Numbered from the stretch's first letter, positions 1 to 10,158 are shown. The stretch: 64,000 nucleotides of DNA from JAICYJ01 sp963737445 (GCA_963737445.1 CAVTSO010000025.1:186001-250000), one strand, 5' to 3'. The notes: a model not told the origin generated them from the sequence alone. Program-made: numbers and translations.

Positions 1-3000
1 TCGATCGCCCGCCGCACGCGGTCGAGCGCGATCACGCAGGCCGACAACACCTGCACGGTGTCGTCGTGCAGGTCGGCCGCAACTCGCGAGCGTTCCTCCT
101 CTTGCGCCAGCACCAGCCGCTCCAGCAGGGCACGGTGCCGCTGCTCGAGCAGCCCCAGCCGGTCGGCCCGCTGACGCAGCTCGGACTGCATGTGCGCTCC
201 GCGCAGCGCCGCGGCGATCTGCTCGGCCACCGCCTGCATCAGCAGCGAGTCCTGCTGGTCGAAGCGGCCGGGGAGAGGTCGTAGAGTGCGATCAGGAGCG
301 ACCGTCTGGCCGTCGACGATGATGGGCGTGATCAGCACTGAGGCGTACTTGCGGTCTGTGGGCACCCAGGGCTGGAAGCCTGGGTCCTCGGAGATGTGGT
401 TGATGCGCAGCCTGCCGGCCATCCGAGAACACCTGGCCCGTGGTGTGGGCGTACAGCGGCTTCCGCATGCCCTCGATGCTCCCGTCGTGCAGGTCGACAT
501 CGACGAGCGCCACCTGCTCAGCCGGTCTCGGGCTCGGCCACGTACGCGGTTACAGCGCCGCAGGCGATCAGCCGCGAGATGGTGTTGGCGGCGGCCCGCA
601 GCGTCGGCTCGACCCCGTTGCGCTTGCCACCGCCTCGGCCACCGCAACCGTCACCTCCAGCCGGCTGGCGCGCTTCGCCGACTCGTCGCGCAGCTGCGCG
701 CCCAGCAGGCGCGGCGGCCACCTGCTCTGCGACCGTCTGCATGAACAGCTCGTCGGCGGCCGTGTAGCGGTTCGGCGCCCTCTCGGCCACGCTCAGCACC
801 GCCACCACCTCATCGTTGATCAGCACCGGTGTCGCCAGCCGTGAGCGCCAGGTATCCGGCTGCAGGAGGCCGGGGATCGAACCGTCGGCGGCGTCGCATG
901 CGTACACCTGCCGGCGCTCCGTGAAGGCCAGGCCGGTCGTCCCCTGGGCCAGCTCGCGGCGGAGGCCGGCACTCGACTCGCCATCCGGCATGACCGAGGC
1001 GATCACCAGCTGCTCGCCTGTGGCCGGCAACACGATGGTGGCCTCAACGGTGGCGTAACCGGCGCCCTCGTGCACGGTCCGCACGAACGTCTCCAGCACG
1101 GCGTCCTGGCTGTCCGCCGCGGCCACCGCGCGGGCCGCGGCCAGAGTCAGCTCCAGCCGCCGCACGTTGGCCTCCGCCTCCGAACGCAGCCGTGCCCCGC
1201 GCATGGCGGCCGCCACCTGCTCTGCGGCGGTGCGCATCAGCACCTCGTCGTCCTGGGTGTAGCGGTCGGGCACATCCTCGGCCAGCTCCAGCACCGCCTC
1301 GCAGCGTCCGTCCACCATCACCGGTGCCTGCACCAGCGATGGATAGTCTCCCTCTCCCTTCCAGCCGTAGTCGGGATCGTCGGTGGCCCGGCCCAGGCGC
1401 ACCACCTGGCCGCTGCGGATCGTGCGGCCGGTGATGCCGTGGCCGATCGGCCAGCGCGTCGCGGGCGACTTCGATTCGGCGCGGTCGAGGCTGACCATCA
1501 GCACCGCCTCGCCCGCCTGATGGTGGCAGCGGTAGACCGACACCGCCCCGTACTCGGTGGCCTCGAACAGGGCAGTTGCGGCCGCCCGCAGGGCCTCGTC
1601 CTCCGATGCGGCCGAGGCCGTGCGCTTCGCGATCTCGGCGGTCAGCGCCAGACGCCGGGCGCGTCGCTCCGACTGGTGTCGCAGCTCGACGCCCCGCAGC
1701 GATGCCGCCACCTGCCCGGCCACCGCCACCATCAGGCGAAGGTCGTCGCCGTCCAGTCTGTCAGGCTCGTACTCGTGCACGGACATCACCGCACGGCAGC
1801 GCCCGCCGTCCATCACCGGCGCCGCCACCATCGACTCCCACACCTCGTCGCTGGGCCACGAGTAGCTGGGGTGCTCGCCGGCCCGCGCCAGCAGCACCGG
1901 CTCGCCGTGGAGGATCACGTCGCCGATGACACCCTCCATCAGCCCTCGCCGCACCCCGGCCATGCTTGACCCGTCGGCGTTGTAGTCCGAGACGAACAGC
2001 TGCTCTCCCGCCTCGTGCAGCACCAGCGTCGCCACCGTCGAGGTGTAGTTGACCCGCTCGAACACGGTGCGGGCGGCCAGATCGAGGGCCTGCTCCACCG
2101 TCGCCGCCGCGGCGATGCCGCGAGCCAGCTCGGCCGCCAGCGCAAGTCGGTCGGCACGGCGTGACGACTCCCGCCCGAGGCCGATGCGCCGCAGCGAGGC
2201 GGCAACCTGCTCGGCCGCGGTCGCCATCAGCACCATGTCCTGGTCGCTGAAGCGGTTGGGTCGATGGTCACCCAGCTCGAGCGTGGCCACGCAGGTTCCG
2301 TCCACCACCACCGGCATCAGCAGCGCCGAGCGGTAGTTCGGCTCCCAGGCCCAGGGCTGCCAGTTGCTGCGCTCGGTCACGTCGTCGATCCGCAACGGGC
2401 GGCCCTGCTCGAGTGCGAAGCCGGTGAGGCCGTCGCCCAGCGGCCGCCGCAGGCCGGCCGGCAGCTCGCCGTCCGGGTGGTGCGAGGCCACCAACATCTG
2501 CTCGCCGGTGACCCGGTCGGCCAGCACCGCCGCCATCGTCTCGTAGGCAGTCGAGCGTGCCAGCGCGGCGACCGCCGCGGCCAGCGCGCCCTCCTGGCTG
2601 GTGGCGGTCGCCACCTCGCGGGTCACCTCCAGCGTCAACTCCAGCCGCTCCGCCCGCCGCTCCGACTCGTTGCGCAGGTTGATGCTCCGCCAGGCCGCAG
2701 CCAGATGGTCGGAAACGTGCTGCATCAATGCCGCGTCGAACCGGTCGAACCGGTCGGGGTGGGCGTCCCAGATCTCGAGCGCTGCCACGCAGCGGTCGTC
2801 GACCACCACCGGGGTCACCAGCAGCGAGTTGAGTGGCAGCGGGTGCGGCCAGTCGAACCTGGGGTCGGTCTGGGCGTCGGCCAGCAGGATCTGCTCGCGC
2901 GACTGGATGGCTGCTCCCACCACTCCCGCCTGCAGCGGGCGGCGCTGGCTGACCGGCTCGGCGCCGAGCCGCGAGAGGTCGCTCACCAGCAGCTGCTCCC

Positions 3001-3946
3001 GGGTGTCCTCCAGCACGATCGTTGCCGCCACGAGGTCGTAGCTGGAGTTGGCGAACACGGTGGCGGCGGCGTTCTTCAGCGCCTCAGCCGGAGACTGCGA
3101 GTCGGTCAGCGCGGCCGCCACGGCAGAGCCGACGGCAAGCCTGGCAGCGCGGTGCCGTGACTCCTCGAGCGCGCCTGCGCGCATCAGCGCGCTGCCCAGC
3201 AGGCCGGCAACCGATGCCATCAGCTCGGCGTCGTGTGGATCGAACGCGTTGGCGCGCGTGTCGCACAGCTCGAGGACGGCGTCGCAGCGTCCGTCGACGA
3301 TCACCGGTGTCAGCAGTAGCGAGTTGTAGACCGCGTCCTCGTCCGGCCACTCGAACCCGGGATGACGGCCGGCCTGGCCGTGCAGCTGCTGCCCGCCGGT
3401 CAGCCCCACCTCGCCGACCAGTCCGGCCGCCAGCGGCCGCCGCATCCCGGTGTGGTTTCGCAGTGCGCGGGTGCGGTCGGCCACGATCAGCTGCTCGTCG
3501 GCCTCGTGGTCGAGCAGGGTGGCCGTAACGGCGTAGTAGCCGGAGTTGTCGAAGACGGCGTCGACCGTCGCGCCCAGCGCCTCGACCACGGTCACGGCAT
3601 CGGCGACGCCGGCCGCGACGGCCTGTGCCGCGGCCAGGCGGCGGGAGCGCTGCGAGGCCTCCCCGGCCACGCGCAGCACCGTCTCGGTGAGCGCGGCGAG
3701 ATGGCCGAACAGCTCGCGCTCGGCGTCGTTGAATGCAGGCGCGTCGTTGCCTCGCTGCGCCATCAGCACGCCCGGCCGTCCGTCCGCAAGCGGCACCGAC
3801 GAGCGCAGCAGACGGGGGTCGTGCCCGGCGCCGAGCGACAGGTCGTCCGGCTCAAGCGCCACCCAGTCGGCACCGAGGCCGCTCCGCAGCCGTTCGAACA
3901 GCTGCTCCATCTCGGTGACCGGAGCCGGTGGTTGGGATGGGTCCAT
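1..3946 (-). CDS. Sensor histidine kinase with seven tandem GAF domains (3' end outside window, frameshifted)
   Basis: The protein begins at an ATG at 3946 with a short N-terminal region. It then repeats a module of about 170 residues: a linker helix, a GAF-type core with an '(L/V)RRPL..G..G' motif, an 'S-L-L-x-x-P-V-V-V-D-G-R-C' strand and a closing 'AEQVAASLR' helix. Six modules are read in one frame from 3946 to about 720. Shifted frames between about 720 and 280 give a seventh module. After that comes 'EEERSRVAADLHDD', the phosphoacceptor motif of HisKA_3 (NarL-type) kinases, near bases 65-100. The ATPase domain must lie beyond the left edge. At least four single-base frame changes occur between 720 and 260, one an extra base next to the codon at 520. 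GAF domains bind small molecules or sense redox state in this family; no haem or cyclic nucleotide motif was recognised. The protein would be cytoplasmic, as no membrane segment is visible. Confidence 0.85.
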
Positions 3947-4027
3947 CGCGCTCGGATTCTGTCAGAGCGGGCCGAACGCGGCCGCGAGGGCACGCGCTAC
4001 TGCAAGATGCTGGGGCGGCCGGCCGGC

Positions 4028-4693
4028 TCAGTCACACTTCTGGACGCCTTCGAGCAGCCAGCGTCCATGCCCGGTGGAGGCGTACGTGGCGAGCGCGACC
4101 ACCCTGCCGTCGCGCACCAGCCGGTACTCAATCGGTTCCTGGCGGGGGTACCCGGCCCGCTCGACCACGTCGGTGGGGGATGCCTCGAGGGCGCGCCGCG
4201 CATCTCGGCCGAGCTGCGATTCCCGATAGCCTGCGACGGTCGGTGCGTAGTCGATGGAGCTCTGGCTGCATGTCCCGCCGGCCGGTTGGTCATCGACCCA
4301 CTGCTTGTCCTGGTCGATCACGCTCAGTGTCACCCAGCCCCTATGGCGTGGGGGATCCGCGTTCCAGTCGGCCCTGGTCATGCAGCCCAGGTGCGCGCCG
4401 CCCGGCGGAAACGTGATGACGAGCGGTTTTGGCCCGGGCTTGTCGCCACCTCCCTGGTCGCTATCGAGGGTGGCCGGTGGGCCGTCCGTCTGCGACAGCA
4501 TCACGTGCACCCCATCAGGCTGGGGCCGCACGGCCGGAGTCAGCAGCCGTGTGCCGGCCGCTGTGCACACGATCCGGGCCACGTTCGGCAAGCTGTTGCC
4601 GTCGCCGGCACTCCGTGGCGGCTGGTCGGCGGCGCCCGGTCCGCAGCCGGACGCCAGCAGCGCGGCGATCGCACACGCGGGAAGCAGTCGCAT
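4028..4693 (-). CDS. Secreted lipoprotein of unknown function
   Basis: A 221-residue protein. I start it at the ATG at 4693, because this puts a short hydrophobic signal followed by a lipobox ('ALLASGC') at the very N-terminus. Longer versions of the frame run into the tRNA gene next door. The mature part has several Cys residues and no fold that I recognise. It reads in the same direction as the GAF kinase, 81 bases upstream of it, so the two could be co-transcribed and the lipoprotein might act as an extracytoplasmic partner, but that is only positional inference. Confidence 0.6.
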   Translation of the reverse strand: MRLLPACAIAALLASGCGPGAADQPPRSAGDGNSLPNVARIVCTAAGTRLLTPAVRPQPDGVHVMLSQTDGPPATLDSDQGGGDKPGPKPLVITFPPGGAHLGCMTRADWNADPPRHRGWVTLSVIDQDKQWVDDQPAGGTCSQSSIDYAPTVAGYRESQLGRDARRALEASPTDVVERAGYPRQEPIEYRLVRDGRVVALATYASTGHGRWLLEGVQKCD

Positions 4694-4749
4694 GCCGATT
4701 CGACGCTGCCAGCGCGCGGAAGGTTCCGGAGTAAGGTTCAAGCCGCCTC

Positions 4750-4822
4750 GGGCGGTTAGCTCAGCTGGGAGAGCACCTGCTTTACACGCAGGGGGTCGGC
4801 GGTTCGATCCCGTCACCGCCCA
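4750..4822 (+). tRNA. tRNA-Val (anticodon UAC)
   Basis: A full cloverleaf can be folded. The acceptor stem is GGGCGGT with ACCGCCC and discriminator A. The D arm is GCTC/GAGC. The anticodon stem is CCTGC/GCAGG around the loop TTTACAC, giving anticodon TAC. The T arm is GGCGG-TTCGATC-CCGTC. CCA is not encoded. The gene marks the left edge of the arsenic island, and a partial inverted copy of its 5' half lies at 15849-15877. Confidence 0.95.
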
Positions 4823-4873
4823 CTACTAGAGCCGAGTCTTCATGTCGCTGTACTGGATGTGCCTTACCAACTG

Positions 4874-5161
4874 TTAGACGATCGTCAGTTGGCCGCGCTT
4901 GATCTTCGCCTCGATTCGGTTGAATCGCTCGGGTTGAGCGAGCAGTGGCAGCAGTTCTGCGAAGTCGTCGTTGCTGAGTGCTACTGGGTCGATCTCGAAG
5001 AAGCTGCCGACTGCCAGCAGCGCGTCGGCCGATGCTGACCGCTTCCCTGCTCGCCACATACTGATGGTTTGCGGACTGAGGCCCAGCAGCTTCGCCAGTT
5101 GTTCATGCGAGACAGCGTCCATGCCCGCCATCCGGCTGAGGTTGTCGGCGAACCGGCTCAT
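4874..5161 (-). CDS. XRE-family helix-turn-helix regulator
   Basis: A 95-residue protein with a classic HTH_3 domain in its first 65 residues ('HEQLAKLLGLSPQTISMWRAG'-type helices), followed by a short helical tail. The start at 5161 is chosen over an upstream in-frame ATG at 5215 because a GGGAG sequence sits eight bases before it. It lies between the tRNA-Val and the first ars module and reads leftward, alone. Small XRE proteins at a tRNA border often belong to integrated elements, but no integrase, toxin or metallopeptidase partner is visible. Its target is unknown. Confidence 0.75.
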   Translation of the reverse strand: MSRFADNLSRMAGMDAVSHEQLAKLLGLSPQTISMWRAGKRSASADALLAVGSFFEIDPVALSNDDFAELLPLLAQPERFNRIEAKIKRGQLTIV

Positions 5162-5613
5162 CTCCGTTTCTCCCACCCGTTCCTCCCGTCGTTGGGGTGG
5201 GACATGACTGTACATGCTGAGGTGACGACGAGCGAAGTCTCTTCGCTCGTCGCTGAGCTTGGCAATCTTGACCGACCAGCGATTGAATGAGTGGTGAGTG
5301 CACCGTCTCCACCGGAGCGTGCGGCTTAGTCGGCCCGCCAGCCCGTCAGGTGAATACTGTGGGCGTCGTTCAGCCGGTGCCGCCAGTAGAGGAAGTCGAC
5401 GTTTCGGGACTTGCCCGCGCCGTGCAAGGTCGCCGTTCGTCGAGAAGAAGAAGACGATCGCACGCGCGCATCTGGAACTTGTCGACGGTGCCGACGTTGA
5501 CCCTACTCAGGCAGGCAGGGAAGAGGGCCGAGGATGCAACCTGGGGCGAGTGCTGGGCCTGATCTGCTGATCTACAGTTCGGGTTGGGTTCTACCACGTT
5601 GCATCCAGGTTCG
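5162..5613. other. Intergenic stretch with only weak, broken coding signal
   Basis: No convincing gene lies in these 450 bases. A 28-codon ATG frame starts at 5204 on the plus strand, divergent from the XRE gene. Between about 5345 and 5570 two overlapping plus-strand frames give plausible-looking protein sequence (acidic and Val/Pro-rich, then 'FVEKKKTIARAH') and could be the halves of a short gene broken by one frame change near 5440. Neither has a recognisable domain. Confidence 0.3.
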
Positions 5614-5639
5614 CAAATATCCGGGTCGATCGATATAGT
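5614..5639 (+). promoter_or_regulatory. ArsR operator and -10 box before the first arsR
   Basis: The site reads caaatatc-N8-tcgatatagt, an imperfect inverted repeat with arms ATATC and GATAT ten bases apart. The same 18 fixed bases occur in the opposite orientation at 10519-10544 before another arsR. The TATAGT at 5634-5639 looks like a -10 box and lies exactly seven bases before the GTG at 5647, so repressor binding would block RNA polymerase and the transcript would be leaderless. Confidence 0.7.
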
Positions 5640-5646
5640 GCCGGTC

Positions 5647-6051
5647 GTGACGATGAAGAAGCGCCGGCCGACCATCAATTGCTGCACGCCGCTTGCCGGG
5701 GCATCGTTGTCGGACGCGGATGCCGCCGAGCTGGAGCGGCTGTTCAAGGTGCTGGCCGACCGAAACCGCGTGAAGATCCTGAACATCCTGCTTCGCGCCG
5801 GCGGCCAGGCCGTCTGTGTCTGTGAGTTCACCGACCAACTCGACCTCGCCCAGCCGACGGTCAGCTACCACCTCAAGCTCTTGCGTGACTCTGGCCTGCT
5901 TGACCGCGAGAAGCGCGGCACGTTCGCCTACTTCCGGATCCGGCCCGAGGCGATGGAGCGGCTGCACGCGCTCGTTGAGCCCGCCGTGCTCGCCAAGGTC
6001 AGCGAAGCGGCCACCCCGCCGAACCCATCATCGCCGCAAAGGCCGAGGTGA
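5647..6051 (+). CDS. arsR: ArsR-family arsenite-responsive repressor (first of five)
   Basis: A winged-helix ArsR/SmtB repressor of about 134 residues. Two thiol signatures are visible: 'NCCTPL' near the N-terminus and 'CVCEFTD' at the start of helix 3. They fit the site described for Corynebacterium-type ArsR, where an N-terminal Cys pair and a helix Cys bind As(III). The recognition helix reads 'LAQPTVSYHLKLLRDSGLL'. I start at GTG 5647 because a TATAGT -10 box lies seven bases upstream; ATG 5653 is the alternative. The stop overlaps the GTG start of the acetyltransferase gene, so it leads an arsR-GNAT-arsC module and should repress it until arsenite binds. Confidence 0.9.
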   Translation: MTMKKRRPTINCCTPLAGASLSDADAAELERLFKVLADRNRVKILNILLRAGGQAVCVCEFTDQLDLAQPTVSYHLKLLRDSGLLDREKRGTFAYFRIRPEAMERLHALVEPAVLAKVSEAATPPNPSSPQRPR

Positions 6052-6532
6052 CGGTGGTCGAGATGCTGCCGAGCACTGGTCCGCGGTCGAGCGGATCTAT
6101 GTCGAGGGCATCGCCACCGGGGACGCCACCTTCGAACTTCAGCCGCCGTTGTGGGATGACTTCGACCGCGAGCACCTCGACGATCATCGGTTGGTCGCCG
6201 TCGACCAAGGCACCGTCCTCGGCTGGGCCGTGCTCAGCCCGGTTTCCGGGCCATGCGTCTACGGTGGCGTGGCGGAGGACAGAGTCTACGTTGGCGAGCA
6301 GGCGCGGCGGCGCGGCGTCGGACGCCGGTTGTTGGCCCATCTTGTGTGGCGGGCTGAGGTAGCTGGCATCTGGACGGTTCAGGCGGGCGTCTTCCCTGAG
6401 AATGAGGCGAGTATCGCCTTGCACCACGCTTGCGGATTTCGCACGGTTGGCGTACGCGAACGGCTGGGAAGGCGCGGCGGCGTCTGGCGTGACGTGGTGC
6501 TCTTGGAGCGGCGAAGTGGGAGCGTGGGTTGA
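6048..6532 (+). CDS. arsN: GNAT acetyltransferase, ArsN1-like (early frameshift)
   Basis: About 160 residues of a GNAT N-acetyltransferase of the phosphinothricin-acetyltransferase type, with 'IYVEGIATGDATFE', the acetyl-CoA loop 'EQARRRGVGRRLL' and the 'HHACGFRTVGVRE' C-terminal signature. ArsN1 proteins of this family, found in ars operons, acetylate the organoarsenical antibiotic arsinothricin; phosphinothricin itself is the other known substrate type. The GTG at 6048 overlaps the arsR stop, but its frame must shift by one base near 6062 to reach the conserved part. This is probably a missing base in the assembly. Confidence 0.75.
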
Positions 6533-6620
6533 GTGTCCAGACTGGCACAGGGACCGGTGCCGGCCGTCGCCCGCCGCGTAGCGAACTGGGAGCAAGCCTT
6601 TACGCATCGGAGGTAACACC

Positions 6621-7238
6621 GTGAAGCACCTGCTGTTCGTCTGCACCCACAACGCCGGCCGTTCACAGATCGCGCAGGCCTTCTGGGAGAGGTACGGCCC
6701 GGCCGACATCCAGGCCGTCAGCGCCGGCCAAAACCCCGCCAAACATCCCTGGCCAGAGGTCGTTCAAGCGATGGAGGAAGTCGGCATCGACATCAGCCGC
6801 CGTCGCCCGCAGAAGCTGACGGTCGAGATGCAGTTGCAGGCCGACTGGGCGATCACCCTTGGCTGCGACGGCGCCTGCCCCTACGTTCCCACCCGAGTTG
6901 AGGACTGGCAGCTCGACGACCCCCATGGAAAGAGCATCGAGGAGGTGCGCCGCATCCGCGCCGAGGTCGAGTTCCGGGTCAGAGACTTGATCGACACCCG
7001 CCTAGACGCGGTACGCGAAGACGCAACCGCCCATCGCTTGCGCCTCGCCCAGCTGTTACGCCTCCTCAGCGACGAGTTTGACGAGACCCACCCGCCCGAC
7101 GAGATCCGCACATGCGCAGACCGGGAGCTATTCCGCTACGCCGACGCGCCAGTCCGCTCATTCGTCATCACGATCGCGCATCGCAACACACGCACCTGTC
7201 TGCGCGAGGGCCGCTGCGGAACCGCCAGCGCAGCCTGA
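6621..7238 (+). CDS. arsC: Arsenate reductase, low-molecular-weight phosphatase type, with C-terminal extension
   Basis: The first 130 residues are an LMW-PTPase-fold arsenate reductase. The P-loop 'CTHNAGRS' (C-x5-R-S) carries the nucleophilic Cys at position 8, and 'LGCDGACP' and 'EDWQLDDP' supply the further Cys residues and the catalytic Asp. It reduces As(V) to As(III), which ACR3 or the aquaporin can then pass out. The protein is about 70 residues longer than standard ArsC: a helical region ('RLRLAQLLRLLSDEFDE') and a short basic tail follow. The GTG start has a good GGAGG seven bases upstream. The 88-base gap after the acetyltransferase still allows one transcript. Confidence 0.9.
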   Translation: MKHLLFVCTHNAGRSQIAQAFWERYGPADIQAVSAGQNPAKHPWPEVVQAMEEVGIDISRRRPQKLTVEMQLQADWAITLGCDGACPYVPTRVEDWQLDDPHGKSIEEVRRIRAEVEFRVRDLIDTRLDAVREDATAHRLRLAQLLRLLSDEFDETHPPDEIRTCADRELFRYADAPVRSFVITIAHRNTRTCLREGRCGTASAA

Positions 7239-7345
7239 CGACGAGCCGGTAGTACGCGAACCCCAACGCCCCTGGACACCGGTCATTCACAGGATCCGAA
7301 CCACATAGACACGCATCCATATTGGCGGTGCTCTATGCTGTTCCC

Positions 7346-7696
7346 GTGCAGGAATTGGATCTGATCCACCAGTGCGAGACACCGCTTGATGGCCCTGTTC
7401 TCAGCGACGGGGAGGCGGGCGCGCTGGCCAGCCTGTTGAAGGCGGTCGCGGAGCCAATGCGGGTAAAGATCCTTCATCGCCTGGCAACGGCCGCGCCGGA
7501 CGCAGTCTGTGTGTGTGACCTAACGGCGCCGCTTGGATTGTCGCAGCCGACGGTCAGCTACCACCTGCGGATTTTGCGCCAAGCGGGTCTCGTCGACCGC
7601 CGCCAGCAGCGGAACTTCGCGTTTTACTCGGTGCGTCCGGGCGCCCTCGAGCACCTGGCGATGCTGATCGGCGCCGAACGGGCGGAGGCGGTATGA
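7346..7696 (+). CDS. arsR: ArsR-family repressor leading the GAPDH-ArsJ module
   Basis: A 116-residue winged-helix repressor with 'AVCVCDLTAPLGLSQPTVSY' across helices 3 and 4. It has a single N-terminal Cys ('HQCETPL') instead of the Cys pair seen in its paralogues. I start it at GTG 7346 because a TATGCT -10-like box ends six bases upstream; an in-frame TTG at 7322 would add eight residues. The stop codon overlaps the ATG of the GAPDH gene, so it is translationally coupled to the arseno-sugar-phosphate export pair and presumably controls it. Confidence 0.88.
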   Translation: MQELDLIHQCETPLDGPVLSDGEAGALASLLKAVAEPMRVKILHRLATAAPDAVCVCDLTAPLGLSQPTVSYHLRILRQAGLVDRRQQRNFAFYSVRPGALEHLAMLIGAERAEAV

Positions 7697-8738
7697 CCGA
7701 TCGCACCCGGATCGGAATCAATGGGTTCGGTCGCATGGGACGGCTCGCGCTTCGCGCCGCGTGGGGATCGCCGGAGCTCGACTTCTGCCACATCAACGAG
7801 CTCCCGGCGGCGCGGACACCGCCGCACACCTGCTCGTGTTCGACTCCGTACATGGGCGCTGGCCGCATGATGCGCGTGGCGCGGCGGAAAGTTTGATCGA
7901 CGGGAAGCCGATCGGCTACAGCGGCCACGCCGACCCGGGCGAGGTCGCCTGGGGCGATCTGGGGGTCGACATCGTGCTTGAGTGCACGGGCAGGTTCCGC
8001 ACCCGCGAGACGCTGGCCCCCTTCTTCGAGCAGGGTGTCCGCAAGTTGATCGTGGCAGCGCCGGTGAAGGACGGCAGCGCCCTCAATGTGGTTGTCGGCG
8101 TCAACGATGACCGCTACGACCCGGACGCACACAACATCGTCACGGCCGCGTCGTGTACCACGAACTGCCTGGCACCGGTGGTGAAGGTGCTGCACGAAGG
8201 CGTCGGCATCTCTCACGGGTCGATCACAACACTGCATGACCTCACCAACACCCAGACTGTCGTGGATGCGCCGCACAAGGACCTGCGGCGGGCACGCGCG
8301 GCCAGCCTCTCATTGATTCCCACGACGACGGGGTCGGCGACGGCGATCGGGCTGATCTTCCCCGAGCTCGAGGGCAAGCTGAACGGCCACGCGGTGAGGG
8401 TGCCGCTGCTGAACGCGTCGCTCACTGACTGCGTCTTTGAGATGCGGCAGGCAACGAGCGTCGAGGAGGTGAACGGCCTTCTGCGCGACGCGGCGGAGGG
8501 CTCGCTTGCGGGGATCCTCGGCTACGAGGAGCGCCCGCTGGTCTCCGTCGACTATGTGAACGATCCGCGCTCGTCGATCGTGGACGCCCTCTCGACGATG
8601 GTGCTCGCCGGCACGCAGGTGAAGGTGTATGCCTGGTATGACAACGAGTGGGGCTATGCGAACCGGCTGGTCGAGCTGGCCGCGATCGTTGGTCGCAGTA
8701 TCGACCCGCTCCGACTTGACGCGATGGCGGCGAGATAG
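7693..8738 (+). CDS. gapdh: Glyceraldehyde-3-phosphate dehydrogenase of the ArsJ pathway (one frameshift)
   Basis: A GAPDH of about 347 residues. It has the NAD-binding start 'IGINGFGRMGRLALR', the catalytic 'ASCTTNCLAPV' and the C-terminal 'WYDNEWGYANRL' signature. Paired with arsJ, such GAPDHs are known to form 1-arseno-3-phosphoglycerate from arsenate and glyceraldehyde 3-phosphate, the unstable product that ArsJ exports. It starts on the ATGA junction with the upstream arsR and ends 11 bases before arsJ. The frame changes once near 7805, between 'CHINEL' and 'GGADTAAHLL'; all conserved parts are present on both sides, so an assembly indel is the simplest explanation. Confidence 0.88.
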
Positions 8739-8749
8739 GGGTCGCGGGG

Positions 8750-9991
8750 ATGCCAGCCGCCGAGCGATCAGCCGATCTCCGCAACTACATGGTGGTCACC
8801 GGTGCCTACTGGTCGGACACGATCACCGACGGCGCGATCCGGGTGCTGGTGCTGTTCTACTTCTACGAGCGGGGCTACTCGCCGTTCGCCATTGCGTCGC
8901 TGTTCCTGTTCTACGAGGTGTTCGGCATCATCACCAACCTCGTCGGCGGATTCCTGGCCGCCCGGTTCGGCCTTCGCACGACGCTCCTGGGCGGCCTCGC
9001 CACGCAGACCGTGGCGCTCTCGATGCTCGCCTTCGCGCCCGTCTCATGGCTGGTCGTGCCATATGTGATGACCGCGCAGGCGCTCTCGGGTATTGCGAAG
9101 GATCTCACCAAGATGTCCTCCAAGAGCGCGGTCAAGCTGATCGTCCCCGAGGGGGCATCCGACACGCTCTTTCGCTGGGTTGCGATCCTCACCGGCTCCA
9201 AGAATGCGATCAAGGGCGTCGGCTTCTTCGTCGGCGGCTTGCTCCTCACCGTAGTTGGCTTCCAACACGCGCTGATGATCCTGATCGGGCTAACTCTGAG
9301 CGCGATGGCCGCGGTACTGACCTTGATGCACGGCAGACTCGGAACGCCGAACCGCAAGGCCAAGTTCAGCCACATGTTCTCGAACAACCGGGCAGTCAAC
9401 ATTCTCGCCGCCGCGCGGATGTTCCTGTTCGCTTCGCGCGACGTCTGGTTCGTGGTCGGCGTCCCGGTCTACCTGCAGTCCCAGCAGGGCTGGAGCTTCT
9501 GGCAGGTAGGCTCGTTCCTGGCAGTCTGGGTGATCGGCTATGGCGCCGTCCAGGCATCCGCCCCCGACTTGTTCCGGCGGCGAAGCGCCGGCGAACCGAC
9601 CGGCCGCACGGCCAGCACGCTCGCGTTCGCCCTCGCCGCCTTTCCCGCACTGATTGCCGTCGCCCTCTCCTCGTCGCTTGACCCATCAGCCGTCGTCGTT
9701 GTGGGGTTGATCCTGTTCGGCGTGATGTTCGCACTCAACTCCGCAGTGCACTCGTTCCTGATCCTCCACTACGCCGAAGGCGACAAGGTGGCGATGAATG
9801 TCGGCTTCTACTACATGGCGAACGCCTGCGGACGCCTCGCTGGCACTGTCCTCTCCGGCGCCCTCTACCAATGGCAGGGCCTCGACGCGTGCCTCTGGGC
9901 CAGTTCCGGTCTCTTGCTCGCTGCGGGTGCCGTGTCACTGCTGCTCCCACGCGAGGTTCCGTCGGCCGCCCACGCCGCGACGAGCGTCTAG
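8750..9991 (+). CDS. arsJ: ArsJ, major-facilitator exporter of arseno-phosphoglycerate
   Basis: A 413-residue membrane protein of the major facilitator superfamily with about 12 hydrophobic segments. Family-typical stretches include 'RNYMVVTGAYWSDTITDGA', 'GIAKDLTKMSSKSAVK' and 'NVGFYYMANACGR'. ArsJ proteins export 1-arseno-3-phosphoglycerate, which then falls apart outside the cell, giving net arsenate efflux. The direct linkage to a GAPDH gene is the known signature of this pathway. Two hairpins follow the gene in the gap before the convergent arsR. Confidence 0.92.
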   Translation: MPAAERSADLRNYMVVTGAYWSDTITDGAIRVLVLFYFYERGYSPFAIASLFLFYEVFGIITNLVGGFLAARFGLRTTLLGGLATQTVALSMLAFAPVSWLVVPYVMTAQALSGIAKDLTKMSSKSAVKLIVPEGASDTLFRWVAILTGSKNAIKGVGFFVGGLLLTVVGFQHALMILIGLTLSAMAAVLTLMHGRLGTPNRKAKFSHMFSNNRAVNILAAARMFLFASRDVWFVVGVPVYLQSQQGWSFWQVGSFLAVWVIGYGAVQASAPDLFRRRSAGEPTGRTASTLAFALAAFPALIAVALSSSLDPSAVVVVGLILFGVMFALNSAVHSFLILHYAEGDKVAMNVGFYYMANACGRLAGTVLSGALYQWQGLDACLWASSGLLLAAGAVSLLLPREVPSAAHAATSV

Positions 9992-10062
9992 CGAACCTTC
10001 GGCGACCCGAACAAGAAGGGACTGGCCGATCACGTACCGGGCCCGATTCCGTCCCGCGTTGA

Positions 10063-10098
10063 CCGATGCCCGGCTTTGAGCGCTCGTTTGGGCATCGG
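10063..10098 (+). terminator. Hairpin after arsJ
   Basis: A perfect nine-base inverted repeat, CCGATGCCC (10063-10071) and GGGCATCGG (10090-10098), with an 18-base loop. It lies 71 bases after the arsJ stop. A U-tract is absent, so termination strength is uncertain. Confidence 0.45.
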
Positions 10099-10138
10099 CC
10101 CGAGCCCGCGCGATCTCTGCGGTCGGCCTGACGGCTGC

Positions 10139-10156
10139 TGGGGCGGCTTCGCCCCA
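10139..10156 (-). terminator. Hairpin after the leftward arsR
   Basis: TGGGGC (10139-10144) and GCCCCA (10151-10156) pair around a six-base loop two bases beyond the stop of the leftward arsR. This is a compact stem in the right place for a terminator, but it has no run of T residues on either strand. Confidence 0.4.
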
Positions 10157-10158
10157 AC

